Shown: one piece after another, positions 50,069 to 63,235 of the stretch
Position numbering within the stretch: the stretch's first letter is position 1
Layout: each line of letters opens with the position of its first letter
Origin: Chlamydoabsidia padenii
Lineage: Eukaryota; Mucoromycota; Mucoromycetes; Mucorales; Cunninghamellaceae
DNA: 64,000 nt
NCBI GenBank assembly: GCA_025330725.1
Contig: JAIWND010000001.1
Span: forward strand, 620,001 to 684,000
Direction of reading: 5' to 3'
Notes under the pieces: model-generated
Told to the model about the DNA's origin: nothing
Database searches by the model: none
What the model saw: only the letters and a program-made list of their open reading frames with translations
Made by a program: the position numbers and the translations under genes

Positions 50069-51344
50069 CCATCAAGACTTACATTTCATGCAGACACAGC
50101 GCAGAGTTTGTTGAATAAAGTCAAACTGATCATCCTTGTAATCGTGAGTTTGCTCCAATTTTGTAAAATGGTCGCTCTATAGGTTGTAAATTTAAAAAAG
50201 TGAGTTGTTAGTGGCACACATGTTTATTTGTTATTTTGTACTTTACCTTGCAGCATACAACAGTGATTGGTATACCGTAGTTTGACGTAAGACAACCAGA
50301 AGGAAGAGGTAGAGTAACTTGATCAGACACACTGGTGGTATTCGTTACCAATGATGTCGACACAAAGTTGTTTGTTGTTGAAGTCGAAGGCACCGAGCTA
50401 GTGGATGTTGATGCGGTCAAGTTGAATCCATTGCTATTTGGTACAGGTTCCGTATAAGTTTTGAGATAAAATTCCACTATATGAATGAGTAATATAATAT
50501 TAGTAACCTTCTCTCTAAAATTCCATCTTTTTACCTTTTTCCCGAAGTTCATCCAATACTGCCTTTCCACGAGCCCAAGAAGAATCAGGGTTTCCACCTT
50601 CTTTGCGTACTTCATTCATAGTATGTTCCAATACATTCATCCAACGTTGAAGTGATTCTAAAAATTTCCAGGGTCGGGTCCAATCCAGCACAAGTACCAC
50701 CATCGAATCAGCCAAAGTGTCCGCCGAGAGTGCAAACTTCAAGAGCGGAAGATATTCAGGAGCTGACAAGCCCAGTTGATATAAACCAAGTCGTGCCACC
50801 GCTAGATTTCCAAGTTGAAGTAAATAAAAACGTTAACTAAAAACATGTTTACTGTAATAGTTTCTTTTATATTGTATTACCTTCATTTTCTTCATCCTGA
50901 ATATCGACAAAGGTATATCCCAGAGCAAGGTTGTTGGCAACGTCTTCATCTAGAGTTTCATTAGGCATAGGGGTATAGTTATTGGATGCTGAAACATTGA
51001 ATGAGGAAGGCGGTAAGCTATCTGTTTCAGGCACAACGGGTTGAGGTCCAGGATCGTTTTTAAGATAATGAATCAGTGTTGACTTTCCACAACCAGAATC
51101 GCCTAAAAACAAAGACAAGAAAGAAAGAGAGAGAGAGAGAGGGTTCCTTTAGTAAGAGAGTTCATTAAGTTAGATTACACCTTCTTTTCTTACCAAGTAG
51201 CAGTATGTTCTTTGTAGGCACCATTTTGGAGGAGGCCACACCTTTAAGGATTGTCGACCATATTTCATCCTTTTCAGATGACGTTTGAGTACCATTGGTG
51301 GCAGCTGTTGTGGTTGTCGACCGTTGAGGTGTAGCCGTCAACAT
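48824..51344 (-). CDS. Cytoplasmic dynein 1 light intermediate chain
   Basis: Seen on the minus strand: about eight exons from ATG 51344 (MLTATPQRSTTTTAATNG...) to the stop at 48824. The G-like domain opens with IWSTILKGVASSK, then NILLLG-DSGCGKSTLIHYL, a P-loop split by an intron. GYTFVDIQDEE, LADSMVVLVLDWTRPWKFLESLQRWMNVL, GIPITVVCCKSDHF and DFIQQTLRCVC follow, and then the YGAALFYTS region, all typical of dynein LIC. The C-terminal tail is G/S/T-rich and contains NEVLANFFQSLLSKK, the amphipathic effector-binding helix of LIC1 that contacts cargo adaptors. Known: LIC is part of the dynein motor and couples it to hook, spindly or BICD-type adaptors. A 63-base A-run (plus-strand T at 49271-49333) fills one intron right after its donor. 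A motif copy lies about 160 bp upstream. Confidence 0.93.
49271..49333. repeat. 63-base T homopolymer in a dynein LIC intron
   Basis: On the coding strand it is poly(A) starting directly after the GT of the donor. It is the longest homopolymer in the window. Confidence 0.9.
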
Positions 51345-51502
51345 AATAATTTAAACAAGGTATATAAATAATAAAGGATGTGCAAAAGGAGGGGATCAAT
51401 AAAAGTACAAATACTTGATAAATGAGGGAATGTAAAGAGAAGAGAGAGAAAGAGAAAAAAACAACAAATTGAATTGAGACGGATTCAAAAATAAAACATA
51501 AG

Positions 51503-51514
51503 CGGGATTTAAAA
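51503..51514 (+). promoter_or_regulatory. CGGGATTTAAAA motif upstream of the dynein LIC gene
   Basis: GCGGGATTTAAAA, about 160 bp upstream of the minus-strand ATG at 51344. Confidence 0.5.
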
Positions 51515-51633
51515 AATGATTGAGATTCATACATATCCTGATCATAAAAAGGGACCAATTTTATTTCAATAAAGTAAATGAGGGTGAGTGTATGTATGGG
51601 TGCGTAATCTATTCTATAGTGATAAAAGGACAT

Positions 51634-53818
<2,185 letters not shown>

Positions 53819-54331
53819 TGGTGTTGTGGGGGGAAGAGAAGGAAAAACAAAAAAAAAATCTCACTCTAAAAAAGCTCCATTGTCGGGTTTTGAAAATGCC
53901 CCACCCTATTCTATTTTTTTTTTGACTCATCTGAAAAGTGGATAAAATGCCGGGAGAAATAACCTTTTATGAAATGCGGAGGTTGAAAAAAGAAAAAGGA
54001 ACGAACTAACTGCAAGCTTATACTAACATACATATATTGTAATGGCTACTAAAGTCCTAATCAATCAGGTTGATATAGATCAAAGGTACATGGTTGTATG
54101 TCGGGATATGAAATCTAATCTAGTTATACGATTTGCATAAATAGATTTTATCATACCCACATCTTTAATGCTTCCCACCATTTAAAGTATGTATCCAAAT
54201 TTGACACACAAATCAAATCAACATAACGCCCCGAATGTTTATTACATGTAATGATTTATATAAAAAGACCTAAACTATGTACTATAACCGCTATATACTA
54301 ATAAACCACAATAAGGAGTGTACTTCTTGAA
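53819..54331. other. Intergenic region
   Basis: Motif copies at 53884-53897 (close to the LETM1 start) and 54102-54114 (CGGGATATGAAAT, no obvious target). No gene seen. Confidence 0.5.
53884..53897 (+). promoter_or_regulatory. Motif copy upstream of LETM1
   Basis: CGGGTTTTGAAAAT, about 65 bp upstream of ATG 53818. Confidence 0.45.
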
Positions 54332-55594
54332 CTAATGGTATCGTTTCAACTTCTTTTGGTAGTTTTCTTCCATCAAGCAGTCTTTACAAAACCATTTTCC
54401 AGGAGGAGTTTCTGTCAGTCCAACACAGGCATAATGAAACCATTCCTTTTCACACTATAAAAGAAGGATCAATAACAAGTTCATGTCCTAAAACCCAACA
54501 AAGAATAACTTACATTGTCACCATCGCATGCAACCATATCACCAAACGAGACTTGATTACAATAACAATACTTTGGTTCATTTGGATCGATAATTTGTTC
54601 CACCAAAGCGCCAGTATTCATTGCTGGATTGGGTCGATTTGAATGATGTGTTCTATCAAATAGTTGTTAGTATATATATATATATATTACATAAAAAAAA
54701 TAGGATGTGAGTTTATTACCTCCTTCTAGGACCAGTAGTACCATGTAACAAAGATTTTGTCCTGTTACCTACATAATCCATTTCCCAAATTAGTCAATCG
54801 AGTGCATTAATCCTAATCAATGAATCTTTTTTTTTTTACCTTCGTTGGGCCAATCATCCCACTGTGGACTTTTTCGAAAATCGCCTGTGGTTTCAGGAGA
54901 TAGAGTGGAATGTAGGTAGTTAGTTGCTGGATGTTCTGTAACTGCATTTCCGGATAAACCTCGAGTCGAAGAAGATCGATTGGCGCTATTGTAGTGATTC
55001 CTTTTCTGTTGTTGTGCCTGCTGCTGCTGTGTCTGTTTTAACCCGTCAGTGGCTCCAGTCAGAGATATATTGTTTTGTGCCATTTGTGAGTCGATCCGTT
55101 CAATATGTCGAGATACTAAATCATACATTTGTCGAGCCAAGTCAATCTTTTGGTCTTGTTTCTGAAGGGCTGTTTTGTAGTCATTGTCAATTTGTGTCCA
55201 TGCTTGTGTTGTGCTTACTGTCGAGCTGGGTGAGGGTGTTGTCGGTGACTTGGTCAAGGTTCCATTTGTCATCGTCGCGTTGTTTCGTATCATTTTGAGG
55301 TAAGGTCGTTTTTGTTTAACATATGCTTCTTTATGTCCTTTTAAAACAAGAATCAAGCATTAGGTGAGTATTGTCTTGTTCATGTAAAAAACGATCATCT
55401 TACGTTGGAAGACTTCATCCATTCTACCTAGTTCCCGTAAGCTTTGGTCTATTTCGGATGGTAAGTTTGCCAAACCTATACAAAAGCAAAAAGTTAAAAA
55501 GAGAGAGAGAGAGAGTTAATCATCATACAGTTGTTTAGTTATTGATCTTACTATCAACATAATCATCAAAGATTTCACCAACTGAGAGACTCAT
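54332..55594 (-). CDS. ING-family PHD-finger protein (histone H3K4me reader)
   Basis: Seen on the minus strand: about seven exons from ATG 55594 ([14 protein letters not shown]) to TAG 54334-54332. The N-terminal ING domain has [21 protein letters not shown] and continues into helices with [40 protein letters not shown]-rich linker follows. The C-terminal PHD finger reads [45 protein letters not shown], with the C4HC3 ligands and the conserved aromatic/DGDNC pattern of ING proteins. It ends in a short basic tail (KKLKRYH). Known: ING proteins (Yng1, Yng2, Pho23 in yeast) recruit NuA3, NuA4 or Rpd3L complexes to H3K4me3. Which complex this one serves is not clear. Confidence 0.93.
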
Positions 55595-55941
55595 AATCCA
55601 GAAGTATCAATAAGTGTATTTATAAGGGAATAACAAGAGTGAGTATTGATGAAAGTAGGTAAATGATTCCAGTAAAGGTATATGGAGACGAAGGATATAA
55701 AAAGTTGGTTTGAAGAAGTGGTATTGAAGAGAGAAAGGTGGAAGAAAAGGCAAGCGACAAAAAACAAAACAAAAATACCGCCGCATTTCAAAACCCGATA
55801 TCTCCCTTTTCGCATAATTAAAGTCATTGGCTAGTGCTCTTTTGTAGCACAGTAATCTACCCCGCAACATTTAAACCATAAAATAGTGTTTTATTTTAAG
55901 TATAAGTATAAAAAGCCAAAATAACGTCTATCTATTCTATT
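55595..55941. other. Upstream region of the ING gene
   Basis: Includes a motif copy at 55786-55797 and AATAAA-type signals for the MFS gene. Short minus-strand frames here extend the ING leader and are not called. Confidence 0.45.
55786..55797 (-). promoter_or_regulatory. Motif copy upstream of the ING gene
   Basis: TTTCAAAACCCG, preceded by CCGCCGCA, about 195 bp upstream of ATG 55594. Confidence 0.4.
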
Positions 55942-58120
55942 CTATTCCTTGACCGATCGTGCATCCCTCCATCGAGCACCCCACCGTTTAACAATTACCA
56001 AGTTAACTGAGACCAGGAGCAAAAGACAACCACAGATTGTGAATAATATTCCATTTCCAATTTCAGTTTGAATTTGAGAAGCAAAAAGTGAAGCCACACC
56101 AGCGAGTCCATACCTTGCCAGATTGTTACAAGCTATTAAAAGATAAGAGTTAGTTCCACTACCCAATCATATTTTGAGTACATACCTGTAACAGAAGCCC
56201 CTTTAGTTCGGAAGCAATCCACCATATAGGTTCCTAAAGTAACATAGGGCACCATCAAACCAATTCCAGCTAGTTATAAAAAAAAAAAAAAAAGAAGTAA
56301 AGGTTTAGTATCAAAGCTTAATCCAAGATTATTTGCTTCAATACCAAAAAAGAGGCATACAAGACCATAGCCCCAAAAAGCATTGACTTGGACACACCAG
56401 CCATACGCAATAAAAGCAATACATTGGAGAAAGATGCCAGCATAAAAGATGATACCACCAAGACGCATTTCAGGGGTTGATTCACCGTTTGCTTTATCTA
56501 CTTGTTTGTTATACATTCGATCAGACCATTGACCTCCTACCTAACATAATGAATCAAGTTAGTATGATATTGTCTTTAATTTCGCAGTGCTAATTTACTT
56601 TACCAATGCACCAATGACTGTTCCACAAGCCATAGGGAGATAGCATAATCCAGTATTAGTTGAGGACATTGAGTATTGTTGTGAATAAGTCCGAGTAAAG
56701 ACTGTATTTACGCTAAAGAAGATCATATACCTATTTCCGGGATAGTATCATCAGTTTGTCTGTGTCATTGGCTTGTTTAGTTTCACTTACAAGATTCCAG
56801 TGAAGCAGATTGTCAATGAGATATTTGGGTATTTATACAAAGCCAAGGCAGCCAAAGGATTAGCCCATCGTTTCTTCTTGTCCATTTGAGGGGTCAACCG
56901 GCTTGTTTCAGGTAAAAAGAAAATCATTGTAATCCATACAATTCCAGTAGCAACGGTCACAAACCAAAAGTTACTTCTCCAACCAAAGGTTTCATTCAAT
57001 GCCCCACCTACTACTGGTCTAAATGTAGTTTCACGTTAGTCCATTTTCCCTTCCTCCCCCCTCATCATTCTGTACTTACCCTAAAGCTGGTCCTAGTAAG
57101 GGTGCTGCCGTATAACTATAACAATAAAAAAAAAGTTGAGAGTGCCTGGTTATTATTACTTGTTTCTTCTTGTGTACTTACAATGCCATTCGTCTACCTC
57201 GTTCCTTGGGCATGAACACGTCAGCGATAGTCCCTGCCCCTAAAGCCATAACACTTGAGGATCCAATCGCAGCAACCGCTCGTAATGCTAGAAACATGGG
57301 CATGTTGATAGCAAGGGCACAACCTAGGTTTCCAAAGATGGCGATAAAGAAGGAGATCAAATAGACTTGTCGTCGACCTACATTTCCAAAGGGAAGAAGA
57401 GAGAGAGGGAGAGAGCATTTGTAAGTGATTAAAGATATATTATTGTTTTGTTGTTACCATATTTTTCACCAAGACGAGCCCAAAATAAAGGCTATGCATT
57501 AAACGTCGAATAGGAATGAGAATGAAGAAAGGGAAAGAAGAAGGAAACTTATACAGTACTACCACATCACGATTTTCACGAAATCGGCGATTAAAATGGG
57601 ACAAAACTTACAAAAATTGCTGTTGAAAAAGTAAAAATGGAAACTAGACGGGATTTGAAATTAGCATTTTTTTTTTGGGTTTTCAGTCAAGTACATAGAT
57701 CCACTTACTGGTCGCACTCATCAAAAGGTCAGACGCCTGAAAATCATATTGAATGTTGAAAATTGCAGGATACTAACGATGGTACAGTTGTCAGTCTATC
57801 ATCGTACAAAGCAAAAAGTGATACCTACATAAATAGTAGCAGAAATCGGGGATCTAAATAAAGGTTAAGTGGAAGTTTACTCAAGTCGGGTTCTTAATGA
57901 TAACTCACAATGCAGAACCAACAGCCACAATAAGTAAAATAACATTCTTTGTAGTAGATGAAAAGTTGGTAGGATCAGTTTCATTATTAGGGTTTAACCA
58001 TCGTTGCCACAATCGCTTCAATAGCCTCCGTGCCTGTATTTTATCTTGCATGAATGAAGAATCATGATCCAAAATGGTCACTGAAGACAATGGCGGGGTT
58101 ACAGCGTGAGTGAGAGACAT
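55942..58120 (-). CDS. Major facilitator superfamily transporter (DHA1-like drug:H+ antiporter type)
   Basis: Seen on the minus strand: many short exons from ATG 58120 (MSLTHAVTPPLSSV...) to TAG 55944-55942. Joined by eye, they give KNVILLIVAVGSALSPISATIYYPAIF, ASDLLMSATISIFTFSTAIFPLFWARLGEKYGRRQVYLISFF, ALRAVAAIGSSSVMALGAGTIADVFMPKERGRRMA, AAPLLGPALGPVVGGALNETFGWRSNFWF and a second half with GLCYLPMACGTVIGALVGGQWSDRM and KANGESTPEMRL. The GEKYGRRQ loop between helices 2 and 3 and the GPALGPVVGG motif of helix 5 (motif C of antiporters) place it in the 12-helix DHA1 group. Known: such carriers export drugs, polyamines or metabolites. The substrate is unknown. One intron (about 57640-57700) holds an exact copy of the CGGGATTTGAAAT motif. 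Exon edges are approximate. Confidence 0.85.
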
Positions 58121-59146
58121 GTTAAAACAATTTTCAAGGTGGTAAAAGAGAAAAAAAAAAAAAAAAAAAGTGGGGGCGGTCGACTTTTTCATTTTCTACC
58201 AGGGTGGAGATACTTTTACCCTGCAAAATTGATTTGCCGTATCGTAGATCCCCCCGTTCTGTGGGCGGTGTTTTGATTTAACATGAAACGTAATGTTAGT
58301 CAAGTTCACCATTTCAAAATGAAAAGCATCGCGCGGAGAAAAGCACACAAGTCGTTTCACCGGCGTTTGAATCAATGCATTGAATTTCCTTTTTTGAATG
58401 TCTAGCTGATTTCTTGGGTCAGCATGGTCTGGCCTCCGATTTCTCAGGAACCGGTCTAAAAAAACGGGACCCCAACCTGGTCGATCTCTTAAAACAGATA
58501 GGTACCCAAGAGAAGAAAAAGAACAGAATGGTGGGTCAAAGGAAAGAGCAAAGAGGTACAGTGGAGTCAGATAGTTCTTCTTCTTTAAATAGGACAAACC
58601 ATGTTTTTCTTGGATCTGAGATGCTGACCAATGAAAGACAAGAAACCACATGATGTGCTTTGCAACAATCAGTGAGTGGTTTCCGATCTCTTTAACACAA
58701 TTGAAAACAAATACTAATGGTGTCATTGTAATCAAATATGTTCATGGTGATAAAATGACAAGAGCAGAATGAGACGATAGGAAGACGTTATCATATCATA
58801 CTTTCTGTGGTTAGAGTGTATCATGAGAACTATCGGGATTTAAACATTATAGTGGGACCAAACTTTTTTTTTTTTTTCTTTTTCTATGGGTATCCAAATG
58901 AATGATATCATCATGATTTGATGTAGAGTTGACATTTTTATTTAAGAGTTGGACTTGTCATATAAAGTCAGGGTAAAGTATAATATAGGGGAGGCAAACT
59001 ATGTATAATGAAGAAGCAATGTATGTAAGGGAGAGGAGAGGGAGTAATGTCATCTATATTTAACGTGTATGTAAAGAGATAAAAGTACAAGAGCCATAAA
59101 GTTAAAAAAAAAAAAAAAAAGGAGGGTATCATAAGGTGAAACTATA
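58121..59146. other. Intergenic region, 1 kb
   Basis: Motif copies at 58361-58372 (about 240 bp upstream of the MFS start) and 58834-58844. The minus-strand frame at 58196-58735 has no recognisable protein features and is not called. Confidence 0.45.
58361..58372 (+). promoter_or_regulatory. CGGCGTTTGAAT motif upstream of the MFS gene
   Basis: CCGGCGTTTGAATC, about 240 bp upstream of ATG 58120. Confidence 0.4.
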
Positions 59147-60079
59147 CTAGAGGGTTTGATCCTTTTTCCAAGAGCCAGAATATTTGATTGTTGATGGATG
59201 AGGCAAGAAGGAATGTTTGACTCGTTGTAACATTGAGCGATAACGTGTAGATGCAGGAGGTGAGGATAAAATGGTAGGTGAAGGTGGTGGTGATGATGAT
59301 GATACAGTACAAGTTAAATCCAAATTAATACGGTGATGATTATCGTGATCGTCGACCATCATATCCATAGAAGTAGTAGAATCCATAGAGTCACTACGAC
59401 AAAGTGGTCTTGATTTGCTGTTGAGTGAATACCACCTATCAACTACAAAAGAGAAGGAGAGACCATTGTTCGATGATGAGTTTGTTGGCGGTTGACATGT
59501 GGTGGGTGATGTTGGTTGAAGTTGTGCTTGTGTTGTTGTTGTTGTTGTTGTTGTTGTACAAGTCGAAGTAGATCCAGTTGACAAACAAGGTGATCGAGGT
59601 GACATGGAGAGTGGAGAGGAAGAAGTTGTATAAGAAGAGATCCATGGAATAAACGCATTCACCCGCATCAATTCCACCACACTTTTCAATATCCTCGTGA
59701 ATATTCTGGGATGATAGTTGCCCACAGTAAATATCTGGTCAAATAGTTCTTGTCGTAATTCACAAGGGATGTTGATTTCTTGATTCGAATTGGGTCGGAT
59801 ATAAGTGTCGATCATAGCGTGGCATTTTTGTTGGAGCACGTGGAAGAGGACTTGATGGGTTGGACCGAGTTGGGTGGCCACCTGTTCTTGCAAGTAGTGG
59901 AATCCTTCATCATCATGTTCAAGTTGTTCACAGAGTTCATTGTATTCTTGTACATCCAGCCAAAAGTAAAGGTTTTCACAACAGAAGGACTGTTCAAGAT
60001 AGTGTTGGTAATCCTGGAATAGTTCGCTGTCTGTGTCGCTGAGGAGTTGTTCTAATGTTTGTGGTAATGACGAGTCCAT
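59147..60079 (-). CDS. RGS-domain protein (regulator of G-protein signalling)
   Basis: Seen: one uninterrupted minus-strand frame of 310 aa from ATG 60079. MDSSLPQTLEQLLSDTDSELFQDYQHYLEQSFCCENLYFWLDVQEYNE is the opening of an RGS box. It continues through residues ~50-150 with IDTYIRPNSNQEINIPCELRQELFDQI, FTRILKSVVELMRVNAFIPWI. The rest (residues ~150-310) is S/T/P-rich with a polythreonine run and no domain. Known: RGS proteins speed GTP hydrolysis by G-alpha; ENLYFWLDV and the late helix contact the switch regions. Single-exon structure is unusual here. The gene lies about 550 bp downstream of the phosphodiesterase on the same strand. A diverged motif (CGGAGATATAAAATC) is about 205 bp upstream. 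Confidence 0.9.
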   Translation of the reverse strand: MDSSLPQTLEQLLSDTDSELFQDYQHYLEQSFCCENLYFWLDVQEYNELCEQLEHDDEGFHYLQEQVATQLGPTHQVLFHVLQQKCHAMIDTYIRPNSNQEINIPCELRQELFDQIFTVGNYHPRIFTRILKSVVELMRVNAFIPWISSYTTSSSPLSMSPRSPCLSTGSTSTCTTTTTTTTTQAQLQPTSPTTCQPPTNSSSNNGLSFSFVVDRWYSLNSKSRPLCRSDSMDSTTSMDMMVDDHDNHHRINLDLTCTVSSSSPPPSPTILSSPPASTRYRSMLQRVKHSFLPHPSTIKYSGSWKKDQTL

Positions 60080-60629
60080 GGGTCGAATAATGTTGAGGTT
60101 TGTATTTTGCTATTGTGGTTGTCCCAAGTGGTAAGTGATGTTGATATACATATACAAAAGGGTGATGGGCAATAAAAGGAAAAAGGTGGGAAAAAAAAAG
60201 AGAGATGAAAGAAGTGGGTCTTTGAGATTATTTTAAATTCAGTTTTTAACTTTTTTCTTTTCCATCTCCGTTTTAGGTCACACGGCGGAGATATAAAATC
60301 TCGGTCTTCCCCTTTTTCCAAATCAAAACATTTTTCAGGTACCAATAGTACGAAGGTATCCCATCACCGTATTGAGGAGGTTGTAAAGTAGTTTATTCGA
60401 TAATAAGAGAAGAAGAGAAGAAGAGAGAAAGAAAGAGAGAGTTAAGTATACAATATATATATATATATAATACAATATAAAAGAAGAGGGTCATCCGTGA
60501 GGATGTATGTAAAAAAGGTGCTATACAAGATAATGATAATGATAGAGTATGTAAAAAGGTCTATAATAAAAATACAATGATGAATAAGATACAAATACTA
60601 CACTATTGTCGCCCACATAACCAAATCTG
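60080..60629. other. Intergenic region between PDE and RGS
   Basis: GA-rich and TATATA simple sequence (about 60405-60472), and the diverged motif at about 60283-60300. No gene seen. Confidence 0.5.
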
Positions 60630-62641
60630 TCAGTCTTGTTCCATTGTAGGGAGAGTGGTGCCGGTTTCATCGCTTGATCCGTTATCAGATGCCTTCCGTT
60701 GAGATTGAATCAAACGGGAGAGCTGACTTGCACCAATCATCGTTATCGAATCGGAATGATGGAATATCAAATCAGGAAGCACTTCAGGTTGACTGGCACT
60801 ACGGAAGGCAAACCGATGACCCAATGTTTGTTGTTGTTGATGATGATGTTGATGAGAAGAAGGTGGAGGAGTTAAAAGAGGAGATGTCAAGATGGGCTTC
60901 GAGATCCGATGTTGATGATGTCGTCGCTGATAATGTTGCCGGCGCCTATTTAATAGTCGTTGTCGTTGCCATCGATGATCTGGAATAACCACAAGCCCCG
61001 CAGGCACACTGACCCGCCGACCAGGTGGATTGGGCACAGGAGTAGAAGGAAGTAAACTTGATGGAAAGTGGCGTTCATGAGGAGGAGGAGGAGGGGTCAA
61101 TGCCATCACGGGACTATCTTTTAGCTGCATCCATTCCAACCGGTTTTCAGCCAAGGTCGATAAAAACACCCGGGATTTCGGTAAAAGGCCCGCCAGTGCT
61201 TCAAAATACGGCTTGACAACAAATTCACCAAATTTTAGACTAATGGTGGCTTGATCCGATTCGTCACGATCCATTCCAGGCGATACATCCAGATTGGCGA
61301 GTTTTTCAGCGTCACCCTGTCGAAAGAATTCTTGGACAATCAGATCAGACCATTGCTTTGATATAGACCATGGTCGTACGGTGTTACTGATATCGGCTGC
61401 ATGTAGAATAATCCGGCACAAATCGAGACATTGGCTTGCTGATAACGTAGTGGATGGCTGCTGCGACTCAAAATGTTGATCCAGAATTTGATCGACAGTG
61501 GGTGTTGGTGGTTCTGATAAGCCTATCGATTCCGAATCACTGCTGACTTGGCTATCATTATCAGAATCGTCATCGTCATCGTTGTTGTTGTTTTTCATGT
61601 TGATATAGTCGTTCGAATAGTTGTCTGTGTTGCCTTGATCGGATTCGCCACCACGATGATCATCCTCTTGGTCATTCTCGTCATAAGTCCATGCGGCACC
61701 CATGATTTCTTCCAAAGCACCTGCCTTTTCTTGTAATTGATAGTGATACACCATGTCAGTCGATAAGATCAGTTGTTTGATGTCATACTTCCATTCATAG
61801 TTCATCTTGTCAAAGAGTTTATGTTTTAAAAGTAGATCTTGTGTTATGTCGACTGAATAGTTTTCCAAGACAGATTGATTGTTGTATCGTTGAGCCAAAG
61901 GTGTTTTAGAATTGACTTGATATACATTGTTATATCCAGGCTAAAAAAGAAAGAAAGATAGTCATGAGATTTCGGTATTATTATTATATTTACTTTATTG
62001 TTTTTTTTTTTTTTAGGCATGCGCAACACGTTAGGTTGTATTCCCTTAATATTTATCCAACTTACGTGACCCATATCATGACATAAAGCAGCTATTAGCA
62101 AAGGAGGCACCTGAGTCGGTTGGAGGTATTTGAGGCCATCAAGTTCCACCAAAATATAGTAAAGCATCATCACAATGTCGGCAGCATGGTAAAAGGAGTG
62201 GTAAGGAGTGTGAAGATAGGCAGTGTCAACATCCACCAAAAAGTCGAGCAGCTGAGAAGGAGTTATTTGAAGGGTGTCAAATACCTTCAAGTGAGCAAAC
62301 ACACCAAGCAAATGACCATACAAGTCCGTGCGACTGAGTTCCAACACATGCCATTCTGGTGTAATCTTGGGGCCTTTGTTATCCAACCAGCGTACAAGAT
62401 GCTAAGATACACAAAACAGTACAAGTTAGAATCTATACATATGCAAGAAGTGACATGATATACTTACTCGTTCTATAACAAACATATCGTGGTATGGTAG
62501 TTGGTTATGTTTAAGTATGAGCATTAGTCGCTTGATTTGTTCGTCAAAGGGGTGTGTGGCGTATTTGGAGGAAGGTAGTAAACGGAGTAAAAAAAGAAGG
62601 TGGGTAACAAGAATGTAACCAAACTTTTCAAGATCAATCGA
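60630..62641 (-). CDS. Class I 3',5'-cyclic-nucleotide phosphodiesterase (5' end unresolved)
   Basis: Seen on the minus strand: exons 62641-62468, 62401-62066 and 61940-60630 join in frame. The catalytic domain has HTPYHSFYHAADIVMMLYY, LCHDMGH-PGYNN (split by an intron), SVLENYS, and LCRIILHAADISNTVRPW, the His/Asp metal ligands of class I PDEs. An acidic, Asp/Asn-rich insert of about 80 residues separates IKQLILSTDMVYHY from the LHAADISN region. A disordered tail rich in P/H/Q follows. Known: these enzymes hydrolyse cAMP (and cGMP) and end PKA signalling. The first exon read here starts at an acceptor (ACTAG), so an upstream coding exon should exist. A short ATG exon at 63123-63086 (MEPDKITTSYK, then GTGAGT) is a candidate but does not join in phase directly. 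Confidence 0.85.
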
Positions 62642-63235
62642 CTAGTAATGATATAAAAGGGAAGGTAGGAAAAAGAAGAAGAAGAAGAGGTCAAGTTATT
62701 AACTTTAAAGTGGTCAATTGATTAAGCACAGAGAAGGAAGAAGGAAGACGGAAGAGGAAGAAGAGAAAAAGTAATAAAAAAAAAAAGACAATAAATAGGT
62801 CATTGAAAAAAAAACAGGGCGATCTGATTGGACAAACAGGTTTTACCAAGTTCGCTATTTGAAACCCAGTGTGCCTGAAAAGTAAAGATAAACAACCCCC
62901 ACCAGTGCGATGACTTGGTTGATCCTACCCATTGTACGACCAGACTATCCTTTTATGTCTGGAAATTTCCTATTGGTAAAGATGAGGCTGACCCGTTTTG
63001 TAAAGGAGTGGGAGGGCTACGCCCAGAAAAAGTCGGGACCTTTTCTTCCTTACAGCAGCCATAGCGGGATTTGAAAATCGTACTCACCAATCTTGTATGA
63101 CGTGGTAATTTTATCTGGCTCCATTTTCACGCGCTGGATTAAAAAAAAAAAAAAAAAAAAAAGAAATAATCATTTTCTTTCTATCCTATTCTTTCTTTCC
63201 ATTACCACACACTAATCCATATACAATCTTTTACA
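62642..63235. other. Divergent PDE-SAR1 promoter region
   Basis: Contains the exact motif at 63065-63077, a weaker copy (CGCTATTTGAAAC) near 62854-62866, and the possible first PDE exon. An A-run lies at about 63139-63161. Confidence 0.5.
63065..63077 (+). promoter_or_regulatory. CGGGATTTGAAAA motif upstream of SAR1
   Basis: GCGGGATTTGAAAATC, 159 bp upstream of ATG 63236. Confidence 0.5.

Noticed and set aside
58196..58735. Minus-strand frame of 179 residues upstream of the MFS gene
   Set aside because: No recognisable domain or splice structure; it covers the promoter region with a motif copy.
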